In this document: piece after piece, positions 1 through 11,632 of the stretch
Layout: every line of letters starts with the position of its first letter
How positions within the stretch are numbered: the stretch's first letter is position 1
Source: Helichrysum umbraculigerum
Taxonomy: Eukaryota; Streptophyta; Magnoliopsida; Asterales; Asteraceae
Reading direction: 5' to 3'
DNA: 64,000 bases
Assembly: GCA_949592205.1 (NCBI GenBank)
Contig: CATIUR010000003.1
Location: forward strand, 80,814,501 to 80,878,500
The notes under the pieces: generated by a model
The model's database searches: none
The model's input: the letters and a program-made list of their open reading frames with translations, nothing else
Told to the model about the DNA's origin: nothing
Translations under genes and position numbers: made by a program

Positions 1-27
1 AGTAACCCTAAATCGTCGGGTGTCACA
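1..27 (-). repeat. Element A 3' LTR, first 27 bp only
   Basis: Identical to 8444-8470 at the far end of the 5' LTR of the same element. On the minus strand the LTR starts TGTGACACCCG right after the purine tract. The remainder lies outside the window. Confidence 0.9.
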
Positions 28-62
28 TTCTCCCCCTGTTAGGAGAATTTCGTCCCGAAATT
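28..62 (-). other. Element A polypurine tract and adjacent hairpin
   Basis: On the minus strand AACAGGGGGAGAA directly precedes the LTR start and is the expected plus-strand primer. Just upstream (46-62) is a hairpin with stem AATTTCG/CGAAATT and loop GGA, overlapping the pol stop codon. Equivalent hairpins sit next to the purine tract of elements B, C, D, E and H. Confidence 0.85.
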
Positions 63-1458
63 AGTTTGTTGCCGCAGTCTGTGGGGTATCTAGGAATAGA
101 TGTGGATGTTTCAGTCGCATTTGGTCTTCCCGTTCCCAAGTGAATTCAGGACCGCGCCTAGAATTCCACCGGACTTTAACGATGGGAATACTACTCTGTT
201 TCAAGCGTTTGACCTCACGGTCCATGATTTCTATCGGCTCCTCGATGAAATGGAGTTTATCATCTATGTGGATTTCATCGAGCGGGATTACAAGTGTCTC
301 ATCAGACAGAAATTTCTTCAAGTTAGAAATGTGGAACGTGTTGTGCACGCTACTGAGTTGGGGCGGTAGCTGCAGTCGATATGCCACCGGACCAATTCTT
401 TCAAGAATCTCAAAAGGTCCGATGTACCTAGGGTTTAGTTTGCCGCGATTGCCAAAACGAATGACACCTTTCCAAGGTGACACTTTTAAGAGTACTCGGT
501 CCCCAACCTGGAATTCGAGTGGTCTGCGTCTCACGTCAGCGTAACTCTTCTGACGATCACGTGCGGCTTTCAGCCGGTTTTGGATGGTCACGATTTTCTC
601 GGTCGATTCATGGATGATTTCAGGACAGGTGAGTTGGCTATCGCCGATTTCGGTCCAACAAATGGGTGATCGGCACTTTCTACCATAAAGTGCCTCGAAG
701 GGTGCAGCACCAATGCTGGTGTGGTAACTGTTGTTGTAGGAGAACTCACACAAAGGTAGGTGGTTTTCCCAGTTTTTGCCGAAGTCAACTACGCACGCGC
801 CCAGCATATCTTCTAAAGTTTGGATGGTTCGTTCACTCTGACCATTAGTTTGTGGGTGATAAGCGGTACTCATGTCCAGACGAGTACCGAGAGCTTTCTG
901 AAGTGTTTGCCAAAATCGAGAGGTGAAGCGGCTATCTCTATTGGAGATGATCGAGATGGGTATGCCGTGTCGTGCTACAACCTCTTTGATGTAGATGCGA
1001 GCCAAGCGCTCCATCTTGTCGGTTTCTTTGATAGCTAGGAAATGGGCAGATTTCGTGAGACGATCAACGATCACCCAAATGGTATCGCAACCGCTCGGTG
1101 TCTTTGGTAGTTTAGTAATGAAGTCCATAGTTATGTTTTCCCATTTCCATTGAGGTATTTCGGGTTGTTGCAGCAACCCATAGGGTTTTTGGTACTCGGC
1201 CTTAACCTTGGCACAGGTTAAACATTTGCTAACATAGGTGGCGATGTCAGCTTTTATGTTGGGCCACCAATACCGTTGTCTGATGTCATGATACATTTTG
1301 TCAGAACCAGGATGAATGGAGTATCGAGATTTGTGAGATTCATCCATCACCAAATCTCATAGGTTTCCAAAGTTTGGTAACCAGATTCGGTTAGAGAAGT
1401 GTCTGGTTCCGTCGGGTTTGATTTCGAATTGTTTTTCCATGCCTCGCAAGGCCTCATT
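61..1458 (-). pseudogene. Gypsy pol, integrase part (element A), inactivated
   Basis: This is the C-terminal part of a Ty3/Gypsy polyprotein: the end of the HHCC zinc domain, the DDE integrase core, and a C-terminal chromodomain-like segment ending WEREDQMRLKHPHLF. Integrase inserts the cDNA into the genome. The conserved SDRD block reads SNRD, so the second catalytic Asp is Asn, and the QTDGQSER block reads QTNGQSER. Relative to B and E, one T seems to be missing in the run at 1456-1459, which shifts this part out of frame with RNase H. It is in reading-frame contact with the stop at 61-63 inside the hairpin near the purine tract. A dead copy. Confidence 0.93.
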
Positions 1459-2616
1459 TTGATGTTTTTCTCGTTGAGTGCTTCGAGTTGAGTGGAATGA
1501 ATTTGAGAAATAAGATCGTTGTGGATGGTTAAACCAAGGGCTCGAACTCGAAGGGGTTTCACTCGTTCTTTTCGGCTTAGGGCATCGGCAACAACGTTAG
1601 CCTTACCCGGGTGGTATCGGATTTCACAGTCGTAGTCACTAAGTAACTCGACCCAACAACGTTGTCTCATGTTTAGGTCCTTCTGATCAAAGATATGTTG
1701 AAGGCTTTTGAGGTCAGTGAAGAAAGTACATTTTGTACCATACAGGTAGTGTCTCCAGATTTTGAGTGCAAAAACTACAGCTCCCAATTCAAGGTCATGT
1801 GTGGTGTAGTTCTTTTCGTGGATTTTCAGTTGTCGTGAGGCGTAGGCGATGACTTTTTCACGTTGCATTAACACACAACCTAGTCCTTGGTGTGAGGCAT
1901 CGCAGTAAACTACGAAATCATCGGTGCCTTCGGGTAAGGACAGGATTGGTGCACTGCAGAGTTTCTGTTTAAGGAGTTGAAAAGCTGACTCTTGTTTGTC
2001 GGCCCAATCGAATTTCTTATCTTTCTGAGTCAGGGAGGTTAATGGTTGAGCGATTCGGGAGAAATTCTCGATGAATCGCCGGTAATACCCAGCGAGACCT
2101 AAGAATTGTCGGACCTCGGTTAGTGTGGTTGGTGCTTTCCAGCACTTGATGACCTCAATTTTGGCTGGATCAACATGTATCCCTTGGCTGTCAACGACAA
2201 GCCCTAGGAACTGTACTGTTTGCATCCAGAACTCACACTTGGAGAACTTGGCGTATAACTCCTCGTGTCTGAGTAATTCTAAGATAGTTTTCAGGTGTTG
2301 GCCATGTTCGGTTTCGTTGCGAGTGTAGATCAAGATGTCATCAATAAACACAATGACAAACTTATCTAGATATGGTTTGCACACCCGATTCATAAGGTCC
2401 ATGAATACAGCCGGTGCGTTGGTTAAGCCAAAAGGCATCACTTGGAATTCGTAATGCCCGTAGCAGGTTCGGAAGGCAGTTTTCGGGATATCGGCGTCTC
2501 GAACGCGAAGTTGGTGATAACCAGACCGAAGGTCGATCTTCGAGTAAAAGCTCGAACCTTGAAGTTGGTCAAATAAGTCATCGATTCTAGGAAGCGGGTG
2601 TCGGTTCTTGATGGTA
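1456..2616 (-). pseudogene. Gypsy pol, RT and RNase H part (element A), truncated
   Basis: It carries the RT block MPFGLTNAPAVF, the catalytic FIDDIL motif, RNase H with YCDASHQGLG, and HPGKANVVADALSR near its end. RT copies the element RNA and RNase H removes the RNA strand. The reading frame is open upstream of 2441 to about 2616, where similarity to elements B and E stops abruptly inside RT; the catalytic N-terminal RT blocks, protease and gag are deleted. TDHKSLQ of the relatives reads TDLKSLQ here. After about 1459 the frame shifts and the last ~40 residues are unrelated. Not functional. Confidence 0.93.
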
Positions 2617-3262
2617 ATGAGATCTATGGAGAAATGTTCGCTTGCGATGGTGCAAAATCAGTCGATAAATTTCTATGATAATAGTTTGTTTGGAACTATT
2701 ATGTCCGTTGGGAACTTGAGTTAATCAAAATATGTTGGGAAAAAATCTGGTCGTCAATAAGACGTTGAAAATTTCTGTCTAGCCAATTTAATTGAACATT
2801 AGAAGTTGTAAATAGTTCCGGGTAGTTGTTTGGCGAAAATTCTTTGAAAACTTGAATTTGTAGAAATCTGTTGAAAAATCTGTTGAAAACTCTTGTTATT
2901 GTAAAGTGTTGAAAGTTTCAGTTGATCCTTATTGTGGTGTCTCCTTAAACGAAAGGGGGATAAAAGAATGAATGAGATCTTTGTATGAGAGCTAAAATTA
3001 ACACATTCATGATTAAAAGTAATATGTGGCTTCACAGTACGCCGATAAATCAATACAAGGTATTATGATTTGTAACCAACAAGGCGCAAGGTTAATAGGT
3101 TGATAGCTTATAGAATTCAAAGTTTACAAAACATGCCGGGCATCGCTACATCCGGACGAATACATAAGTCTTATACAAAATGTGATGGGGTTTTATACAC
3201 CCATCGATAGATTATAGAGCTAACACAAGCTACGTTCACCATTGTTCGGGTCTACTTTTAAT
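2617..3262 (-). other. Element A leader segment after the deletion
   Basis: AT-rich non-coding DNA between the RT break and the leader reading frame. At 3134-3160 it contains a block (GCCGGGCATCGCTACATCCG) like the segment between leader frame and gag in B and E (GGGAATTGTTACATCCG). The deletion therefore removed the DNA from just downstream of the leader frame through mid-RT. I see nothing else. Confidence 0.6.
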
Positions 3263-3718
3263 CTATTCTAGGTTCAGGTCATGTGGATAGTAACGTGCTT
3301 CGAGCACGTCACTGTATCGCGGGAGTGCAGAGTGGAGTAAGATATTGTCCGTTGAGTGTTGGAACATCCATTTGATCCACGTTTTTGTTCTTTGCTCAAA
3401 ATGAGTAGCCACTTCCTTCCAGTAGTGAATCCTATCCCTGATTCGGTCGGGAATAGACCTTTTCAGAATCCTCAATTCTTGCTCGTAGGTCTTGCACCTA
3501 TGTTTGAGCTCCCAATTGCGGCCATCTAATTCTTCGGCCTGATCTCGCACTCTTTCGTATTCCTCGATGCCAATCATTCCGAAATTGTGATGCTCGTTTT
3601 CCTCCATAGCGATTTCTTCCATTGGTGCTATTTCCTCATCGAGATATGTGTACTGAATCTGTTCTTTGCAGATTAGGTCGTCATCTGACGAGTAGTCGTT
3701 ATTAGGGGAGTTTGCCAA
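3263..3718 (-). pseudogene. Leader reading frame upstream of gag (element A), start codon lost
   Basis: A 151-residue frame in the position of the leader frames of B (22161-22652) and E (34656-35141). It begins with the same Ala-Asn-x-Pro after the start, but the start codon is TTG rather than ATG. The body is highly charged, with a helical stretch (about residues 55-105) that could form a coiled coil; the rest is diverged from B and E. The N-terminal SSDDDL...YLDEE block resembles DDDLLSEE...YLIELE at the N-terminus of the second gene of element H. Function unknown. Confidence 0.5.
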
Positions 3719-4425
3719 CTTTTTCGGGAGGGCGTTCTATTAAGACAATGAATCAACAACAAGAAGGTTTAGTCAATATCGTAGTTTCAAAGAGTAGTCA
3801 CAAAAATGGTCGGGTTGTGTTCTCAAAGTAGTCAGTCATGACTATATTGTTGTTTTGAAATGAACAATTGCTTGGTGATGGTGTTTAGATAATTGATAAA
3901 TTCGTAGCTGCGGGTAGTCCTTGCAGTAGTGATTAGAATGTTCAAGTCATAATTTGAAATAGTTTGAAGTAGTTTACGGACTTAGTCGTTGTGAGTATCC
4001 CTCGTAATACTATTCCAGTGATGTTTGGAACAGTCAAAGTCGCGAATCAAGTTATGAGCAAATCGTTTGACAAACGTGTCGGAATGGTGATCAAGCATGA
4101 TTAAGTAGTAAGTCTCGTTTTTGATAGAATTGTTGACATACAAGTCAAAGAGTGATCAATCATGATCAAGTAAAGAGTTAAGTGGTTTGTTGAAATTCAT
4201 GCAATTGTTCGAAAAGTTACTTCCATTAAGTAGGTGTTGTGGTTGACCAAGTTCACCCGCAGACCCTTGTAGACAGGTCCTATTGGGTGGAGTGTCAGTA
4301 GTGGTAGTAAGGTCTAGTTTGAGGTGGTCAGTCAGTCCTTCAAGTTGTGTACAACACACGCGATTAATAGGTCTACAATAAGCGGGGAAGGGATATTATA
4401 AAGTAGAGGAAGTACATGTAGCGCG

Positions 4426-4821
4426 TTAAGGTGACGAATCCTCGTGCGGTCCGTGTTTCCGAATGATTAGGATGAGAGTGGGGAGGAAAGAGGGTGAAGC
4501 AGGGGTCACTTGTTTGGGTGGCGAATCCTTGGGTGGATTCTCCTCAAGTAAGTCCTCTTTGATTATTTCGTTGCCCGATACGGTTGGGCGAGTGGGTACC
4601 GTGGAAATCTCCATAGTATTGATTAAGATTTGAGTTTCGTTTTCTGTGTCAGGTGACGTAGTGTGGGAGTGGTTGCCATGAAGGGTGGCAATTAGTTTAG
4701 TATACGAGAAGTTAAGGTTATATATGAAAATATAATAACCTAGCACATAAGCACGTATAAGGGTTGGTCCCATTCTATCCTCGGTTTTCGTTACTACTGT
4801 ACCCTCGTTCTCTATAACCAT
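4426..4821 (-). CDS. Small hypothetical reading frame in element A leader
   Basis: A 131-codon ATG frame between primer site and the leader frame. It has a Pro/Ser/Thr-rich C-terminal half and a hydrophobic patch around residues 25-45. The leader of A is much longer (about 1.25 kb before the leader frame) than in B and E (about 0.35 kb), and this frame falls in the extra DNA; no counterpart exists in the other elements. It may be chance. The neighbouring stretches 3719-4425 and 4822-4853 hold nothing I recognise. Confidence 0.2.
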   Translation of the reverse strand: MVIENEGTVVTKTEDRMGPTLIRAYVLGYYIFIYNLNFSYTKLIATLHGNHSHTTSPDTENETQILINTMEISTVPTRPTVSGNEIIKEDLLEENPPKDSPPKQVTPASPSFLPTLILIIRKHGPHEDSSP

Positions 4822-4853
4822 TTCAGGTCTTGCATCTATTCTCCTTTAATTGT

Positions 4854-4874
4854 ACATAGTTGATCAGGCTATGT
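4854..4874 (-). other. Palindromic-loop hairpin in element A leader (dimerisation-like)
   Basis: Stem ACATAG/CTATGT with the 9-nt loop CCTGATCAA on the minus strand; the loop holds the 6-nt palindrome TGATCA. The same hairpin lies about 110-125 nt from the primer site in B, D, E and H. Confidence 0.65.
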
Positions 4875-4985
4875 TAAATTAAATTCAAATGATGCAATTG
4901 CTGAACCAATCATATCAAACAAGGAATACTAACCTAACGGTCATAGTCTAGGTCACTAATGCAATCCTAGTTCGTTATAACCTTA

Positions 4986-4998
4986 GGCTCTGATACCA
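4986..4998 (-). other. Element A primer binding site (initiator tRNA-Met)
   Basis: TGGTATCAGAGCC on the minus strand, complementary to the 3' end of plant initiator tRNA-Met, three bases from the LTR end. It primes minus-strand cDNA synthesis. Confidence 0.95.
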
Positions 4999-6227
4999 AT
5001 CTGTCGCACCCCCAAAAACACGTGGCAGCGGAAACATGAGGTGTCATGGGGGCACCGACCAAATCAAATATCACAACACACAGATTAAAGCAAACGACCT
5101 CTATATGAGACGTTTAAAAAAAATTATTACATTACCATAATTCAATTGTTTACAAAATATCTGGAGTTCGCATAAACCGTTAGAGATTTCTAATGCATAA
5201 ATGTTGATACAAAATATCGTAATGCAATCTAATCTCTTGTTGTTTGTGAAAACATGCGACTCGAGCTAATGCTTCCAAAAGCATCCTACTTTCTTGATTC
5301 CTGTGGGTAGTCCTACTGCGTCTGTAAACCTGAGAATACATACTAAAAGGCTCAATATAAAGTTGGTGAGTTCATAGGTTTGATAATCAATCAGTTACTA
5401 ATATGATCCACAAGATTCCAAAAGTAGTATCATTCACAATGATAAGTAAAAGTATCGTTAGTCAACGATAAGTAAAAGTATTGCAAAATGCAACATAAGT
5501 ATACCATTTGCATGAGTCTCATAGTCAAGCTTAACGTTGTTTGCCTCCGGTAAGTGTACTAATCCGATACACCTCTAAATCACAAGTAATACTGCGCCCG
5601 TGGGTTGGCTAGAGCGACTAGCCCGGACGAGGTTTGTCAAACCCTGATAGATCTATCCAATAATACTCACGCATAAATTTTAATGACTATGATGGGTAGA
5701 GGACTTTAGTGGATTATTCAGGTCTCTAGCAATCCGTACGAAAAGTGTTTCAAGTAACTTGTGATCATATAAGCAGTTGTATAATACAGTTGTATGTATT
5801 CTCACCCCAGTTGAAAAAACAGTAAAAAGGGGCTATGAAACTCACCAGAGTTAAGCAGGTAGCAAGCAATAATCAAATAGCAAGCAAAGTCCAAAGCGCA
5901 ACCTTCAAACATCCTAAACGTATAAGGTTGTGTAAGTAGATGTCTTATAAGACCATCTATAGCGATTGTATAAGTGGGGGTCAATGTCCACTTAAGCCAA
6001 TCGTGTAGGTGGAGGGTTAATGTCCACCTAGAGCTAGTCCATCAACTAGTATGTCCAAATAAGTTGTTCAAGTTCGATTGTTAAAAACGTATACGACCTG
6101 TTGGTGAAAGTTTGTAATAATAATTCATTTAGACATTATTATTAAGTTTGTTTTGCTGTAAACTATTCATTAGTACATATCGTGTGTTGCAAACCGATTA
6201 TTTTAGTTTTATAAGTCTTAAACCGTA

Positions 6228-6381
6228 GGTCAAAGTTGGTCAACTCGTTGGTCAAAGCTGGTCAAACTGGTCAAACCTGGTCAAACTGGTCAAACCTGGT
6301 CAAACCTGGTCAAACCGGTCAAACCTGGTCAAACTGGTCAAACCTGGTCAAACTGGTCAAACCTGGTCAAACTGGTCAAAC
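6228..6381 (-). repeat. Sixteen-copy GGTCAA (W-box-like) array in element A LTR
   Basis: GGTCAA occurs 16 times, mostly spaced alternately 9 and 10 bp, in the pattern CTGGTCAAACTGGTCAAAC. On the element strand each copy is TTGACC, the core of a WRKY W-box. It is a direct repeat without obvious hairpins, unlike the arrays in the other Gypsy LTRs. Confidence 0.95.
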
Positions 6382-6383
6382 CT

Positions 6384-6640
6384 AGCATCACTAGCAAAAT
6401 GTAGCATCACTAGGTTAGTATCTCTACTTGAGACTTAGGATATTTTCAGAAAATGTGGCATCACTAGCAAAATGTAGCATCACTAGCAAAATGTAGCATC
6501 ACTAGGTTAGTGTCTCTACTTGAGACTTATGATATTTTCAGAAAATGTGGCATCACTAGCAAAATGTAGCATCACTAGCAAAATGTAGCATCACTAGGTT
6601 AGTTTCTTTACTTGAGACTTATGATATTTTCAGAAATTGT
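6384..6640 (-). repeat. 92-bp tandem repeat, nearly three units, in element A LTR
   Basis: The phrase CTACTTGAGACTTA or a close variant recurs at about 6424, 6516 and 6608, giving a 92-bp period. Within each unit GCATCACTAGCAAAATGTA is itself repeated two or three times at 19-bp spacing. The units differ by few substitutions, so the expansion is recent. Confidence 0.93.
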
Positions 6641-8470
6641 TCTAAGTGTCGGTTTCTAATTCGGGAAACGTTCTAAGTTTAGTCTTTGGTCCAAGTTACT
6701 AACTAAGTCATCCAAACCCATTTTTGTTACCACTTTCCAAAAATAGTAAGTTTTGTCGTTTTTAGAAACAGAGCCGTTTTTGTTGACTTGGTCAAACCGA
6801 CTCGGTTTGACCCGAAACTTTTACCCAACCCACATTTCAGTTAAATAAGCTTATAAAATATGCCGGTTCATGTCGGGATTATTTCGTGGTGTCGGTTTTA
6901 AATTCGCATCTTAAAACTTCAAGATTCAACGTTTTCGGTTTATGTCGGGTCATTACGCCAACTGATTTCGCCTATCTCTAGTCCAAATCAAACCTCAAAA
7001 CTTTTACCAACTGATCTACTAAGTGTCTAGACTAACATGTCAAATTTCCAGCATTTAACAAGTCCGTTTACATATTAAATAAATTCCGCGAAAGTTCCGA
7101 ACACAATTCTCGAAAACTAACAGGTCAGTCCTATAAATCGGTTCGTAGAGAGAAATGAGTACGTTTCTGGAAAAAGTGCAAAACACGAAAGTTGTAGATC
7201 TTTTCAAGTCGCAAATTTTAAATAAAAAGCATCTTCTAGCTCTCAAAATTAGATTTTATACGAATATTTTTGTAAACTGCATTTTATGAGACAGATTCTG
7301 CATGTTCTTGTATGTGTTATAAAAACGATTTTTAGTATGATATTTGGACATAATCATGATAGATGAACATTATAACATCATAATCAGTAGTAAATAAGTA
7401 CTATAAGTGAAGGGTTTGATGATTTATACCAAAAAAATGATGAACAAAGATGTAGAGTATGAAGAGGTTGATGATTCTTGTGCTTTAGCTCTTCTTTTCT
7501 TGATCAATGGTGGGGATTGTTGTGGGTTTGAGTGGTGATATGGAGCTGAGTTCTCTGGGAATAGAGAGAGGATTAGAGAGATGGGGAGTAGAGAGAAAAT
7601 GGGTTGGAGTGTTAGAGTGAAAATGGAAGAGAAAGGAAATTGCATGTGATATGTGTGGCTAGTCAAAAAGAACCTCATGATTGATTTTTGCATGAGATTT
7701 AAGAGGCCAAAGGGGTGGTACATGGGGCTGGTTTTTGTGGGTCCCCCACAAGGGTATTTTAGTCATTTTCTTGTTCTTAATTTAATTCGTTACGTTTTAC
7801 GTTCGTTTGCTTGGTTGTTTAAACGTTTATTCGTACGTTAAATACTTAGTTAACGTTTTTATTTAACGATTTAAATTTCGATATTTTCACTTGAAATATT
7901 TAATGTTACTACTTGAAAACATTTATAAAAATGTTTCGTTAAATTATCAGCCTCGATTTGCGTGCACGTTCTACGGAGGTTTAATCGCGTAACGTTTTAA
8001 ATAGACGTTTTTATTGACGAATCATACTACGATGTTTTCAATAATAATTTCATACAAAATAATATATTTTAATTTATAAATATATATATATTTTGACTTT
8101 CGTTCGATTGTCGGGCGCGTTCCGCGCGTTTCGGTTGCGTTTGAGACGTTTTAGCCAAAACGCCTTAGTTTTTCGTGTATTATTTTAACAAAATAATAAT
8201 ATATGATAAATAACTTCTAAAAATAGATTCAAGTTATTTATAGAAATGTTTTCACCAACGTCGTCTAATTTTTCGGACTCCATCCGGTTGTTTCGCACAA
8301 TTTCACCAAATTGCGTAAGCGTAATATAAATCAATTACGGGAGTGTATATTCACATAAATATACAAATAGTTACAAGTAATTACAAGTATTTAGCCTAAT
8401 ACTAAACTAAACACACGTAATTAGGATTTCTAGTAGGTTAATCAGTAACCCTAAATCGTCGGGTGTCACA

Positions 8471-9533
8471 AAGTACGACATATCAGGGTTTTTACGACAC
8501 AAAATACGACATAGAGGCTTTTATACGACACAACCTGCGACACAAGGCTTGTGTCGCAAAGATGAACATCAAAATAGAACCCAGCGGCTGTCGATATTTT
8601 CCGAGCCAAATCTCAAATCTAACCCATTTTTAAGCTATAAAACTGTGTTTTACTTGTTTAATAGGCATATATACACTTATCTAAACCATAAAAACGTAAA
8701 AATAAGTTAAAACGAGAGGTTTCGGGAATTTGTCGGAAACTTACGCGGTGTCGGATTGAAAATCCGAAAAGGTAGAAATGTAGATCGTTGTATGGTGGTT
8801 CCTTTTCTCCGAAAATTTTGATGATTTGATGACGTTTTGTGGTGTGATTTGTTGATTTGAGGGGATAATGGTGTGGTGGTGGTTTTTTGAGAGAAAAGGG
8901 AAAGAGAGACAGAGAGAGAAGTGAGAGGATGGTGATGATAGAAATGAAAATGGGAGGGGGTTTTTCCCCCTTTCTTGGCCGGTTGGGGTGGGGGCCCACC
9001 GAAGTGTGGGTCTCCACTCTTTAACTCCGTGTAATCGCGTTCCGTGCGGTGTTCGTTTTCCCGATTATTTTAATCGTTTAAATATTTCTATGCACATTAA
9101 ATTGTAAGTTTTAAAATGCGAATATTTGTCCAATGTTTTTCTTGGAATACTTCATCAAATGCTTAATAATTTTGTTATGAAATATAACGTCGATTTGTTT
9201 TGTTTGTTTGCGCGTTTTACAATTTTAATCGCATAGTCCTTGATTGTATGATACGAAATGAATATGAAATATTATTAATTAAAATAATATTTTGGATGTG
9301 ATTGTGATTTAAATAACGTTACATTATTTAATTAAATTATTCACCAACGTCCGCATTTATTTGGGCCGAATTACATTCGGTTTGAAACTTGTACGATTTA
9401 ATCAAATCGTATTCTTGTACATATTCAACAATATATATATATTGATACATTAATTAGCCTATGACAGAACTAATTACATGTAGTAATACTTGATTAGGCA
9501 CTAATTACTAGTCCTAATTTGATGGGTGTCACA
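8471..9533 (-). repeat. Element B 3' LTR remnant
   Basis: Ends at 9533 next to the purine tract (TGTGACACCC on the minus strand). It holds the GCGTTCCGTGCGGTGTTCG block (about 9037-9055) shared with E and H, a purine-rich stretch (8885-8925), a TTTTCGGATTTTC...GTAAGTTT block (about 8735-8775) and the hairpin cluster at 8471-8560. The frame at 8658-9017 reflects the biased composition and I do not call it a gene. Confidence 0.85.
8536..8558 (-). repeat. Perfect 10-bp-stem hairpin in element B LTR
   Basis: Stem TGCGACACAA/TTGTGTCGCA with loop GGC, at the edge of a run of TACGACA and ACGACAC motifs (8473-8545). It lies at the same relative LTR position as the hairpin arrays in D, E and H. Element A interrupts the array, so only part is visible. 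Confidence 0.85.
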
Positions 9534-9568
9534 TTCTCCCCCTGTTAAGAGAATTTCGTCCCGAAATT
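9534..9568 (-). other. Element B polypurine tract and hairpin
   Basis: Minus-strand AACAGGGGGAGAA before the LTR, preceded by the hairpin AATTTCG/CGAAATT with loop GGA (9552-9568). It overlaps the pol stop codon. Confidence 0.85.
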
Positions 9569-11632
9569 TAGTTTGAAGTCGTGGTTGATGTTGAGTCGGT
9601 GAAGAGTTGAGGATACTTGAGTCGCATTTGGTCTTCCCGTTCCCAGGTGAATTCCGGACCACGCCGCAAATTCCACCTAACCTTGACGATGGGAATGCGA
9701 CTTTGTTTAAGTTGTTTGACCTCACGGTCCATGATTTCAGCGGGTTCTTCAACAAAGTGAAGCTTGTCGTCAACTCGAATTTCATCGAGTGGAATGATAA
9801 GTGCCTCATCAGACAGACACTTCTTCAAATTTGAAATGTGAAAAGTGGGATGCACACTGCTGAGCTCAGCCGTCAGTTGCAATCGATATGCCACCGGACC
9901 TATCCTCTCGAGGATCTTGAAAGGTCCAATGTATCTTGGGTTTAGTTTCCCGCGTTTGCCGAATCGAATGACACCTTTCCAAGGTGAAACTTTGAGTAGT
10001 ACTCGATCCCCTACCTGGAACTCGAGTGGTTTTCGTCTCACGTCAGCATAACTTTTCTGACGATCACGCGCGGCTTTGAGTTTGTTTTGAATTTCGAAGA
10101 TTTTCTCGATTGTTTCGTGGATGATTTCTGGACCCGTGAGTTGGCTGTCCCCAACCTCGGTCCAACAGATCGGTGATTGGCACTTACGACCGTACAGTGC
10201 CTCGAAAGGTGCAGCCTTGATGCTTGTGTGATAACTGTTGTTGTACGAGAACTCGCACAATAGTAAATGTCGTTCCCAGTTCGCACCGAAGTCAACTACG
10301 CAGGCCGGTAGCATGTCTTCCAGTGTTTGAATGGTTCGTTCACTCTGGCCGTCAGTTTGTGGATGGTAGGCGGTACTCATATCGAGACGGGTACCTAATG
10401 ATTCTTGAAGTGACTGCCAAAAGCGAGATGTGAAATGACTATCCCTATCGGAGATAATCGAGATTGGAACACTATGTCTAGATACGATTTCTTTGAGGTA
10501 GATTCGTGTGAGGCGTTCCATCTTATCGGTTTCCTTGATCGCCAAGTGAGCAGATTTTGTAAGACGATCGATGATCACCCAAATGGTATCGCAACCATTC
10601 GACAACTTGGGTAGTTTGGTTATGAAATCCATGGTGATTTGTTCCCATTTCCATTCAGGAATATCGGGCCGCTGAAGTAAGCCAGAAGGCTTTTGATATT
10701 CAGCTTTGACTTTTGAGCAAGTAAGGCACTTGCTGACGTAGGTGGCGATTTCAGCTTTCATGTTCGGCCACCAATAAAAATCCCTGATTCTGTGATACAT
10801 TTTGTCGGATCCCGGATGGATAGAATATTTAGACTTGTGAGCTTCATCCATCACCAAGTCTCGCAGGTTCCCGAAACTAGGCAACCAGATTTGGTTTGAG
10901 ACATACCTAATCCCGTTAGTTTTGGTTTCGAATTGCTTATCCATGCCTCGTAAGGCTTCGTTTTTGATATTCTCTGGTTTGAGGGCTTCGAGTTGAGCGG
11001 TGAGGATTTGAATGTTTAGATCGTTGTGAATTATCATACTGAGAGCTCGCACTCGAAGTGGTTTTGTTCTTTCTTTTCGGCTGAGGGCATCGGCAACAAC
11101 ATTTGCCTTACCCGGATGGTATTTGATTTCGCAATCATAATCGGTGAGCAACTCGACCCATCGACTTTGCCTCATGTTGAGATCCTTTTGATCGAAGATA
11201 TGTTGGAGACTTTTGTGATCGGTAAAGATTGTGCACCTAGTGCCGTAGAGGTAATGTCTCCAGATTTTGAGAGCAAAGACTACAGCTCCTAGCTCTAGGT
11301 AGTGTGTAGTGTAATTCTTTTCGTGAATTTTGAGCTGTCGCGAAGCGTAAGCTATGACCTTGTCTCGTTGCATCAACACACAACCGAGACCTTGATGGGA
11401 AGCATCGAAGTATACCATGAAGTCATCACTGCCTTCGGGTAAGGATAGGATTGGAGCACTGCAAAGCTTTTGTTTTAGGATTTGAAAGGCGGACTCTTGT
11501 TTATCGGTCCAGTCGAATTTCTTGTCTTTCTGAGTCAGTGTTGTGAGTGGTTGAGCAATTTTAGAAAAATTCTCGATAAATCGTCGGTAATACCCGGCAA
11601 GACCCAAGAATTGGCGTACTTCAGTTGGGGTT
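9568..11632 (-). pseudogene. Gypsy pol 3' half (element B): RT end, RNase H, integrase
   Basis: It starts in the RT connection region (TEVRQFLGLAGYYRRF), followed by RNase H (FDASHQGLGC, TDHKSLQ, HPGKANVVADALSR), the HHCC zinc domain (H..H..CLTCSKVKAEYQ), the DDE core (MDFITKLPK, SDRDSHF, QTDGQSER) and the chromodomain-like tail ending WEREDQMRLKYPQLF. The reading frame is open throughout, and the DDE residues are intact, but one Phe present in E (SAHFLAIK) is missing. The 5' end is cut by element C at 11633; bases beyond that in the same frame belong to the LTR of C. The RNase H first Asp block reads YFDAS where E has YCDAS. Confidence 0.93.

Larger units (their letters stand above)
1..8470 (-). 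mobile_element. Element A: Gypsy LTR retrotransposon, 3' LTR cut by window edge
   Basis: The order on the minus strand is a 3469-bp 5' LTR (5002-8470), an initiator-Met primer site (4986-4998), a leader, a damaged pol (61-2616), a purine tract (about 28-45) and the first 27 bp of the 3' LTR (1-27). Bases 1-27 match 8444-8470, which fixes the LTR boundary. Gag, protease and the N-terminal part of RT are missing: homology to elements B and E stops near 2616 and resumes only in the leader. The flanking DNA at 8471 is the middle of the 3' LTR of element B, so A inserted there. The target duplication cannot be tested because the left end lies outside the window. Confidence 0.93.
5002..8470 (-). 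repeat. Element A 5' LTR, 3469 bp
   Basis: Begins TGTGACACCC and ends GGGGGTGCGACA on the minus strand. In minus-strand order it holds an AT-rich 5' part, a purine/pyrimidine-biased block (about 7530-7650 on the plus strand), the repeat clusters at 6384-6640 and 6228-6381, a CTGGTGAGT...ACTGTTTT...GGGGTGAGA block shared with the other Gypsy LTRs (about 5800-5850), and a terminal hairpin at 5002-5059. Short frames inside (for example 7424-7723) follow the skewed composition and are not convincing genes. Confidence 0.93.

Noticed and set aside
2799..3053. 84-codon minus frame after the RT break in A
   Set aside because: AT-rich leader DNA, no similarity to gag or pol, and no counterpart in B or E.
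4426..4821. A second conserved leader protein in Gypsy elements
   Set aside because: Only A has it; the shorter leaders of B and E lack the region, so no conservation supports it.
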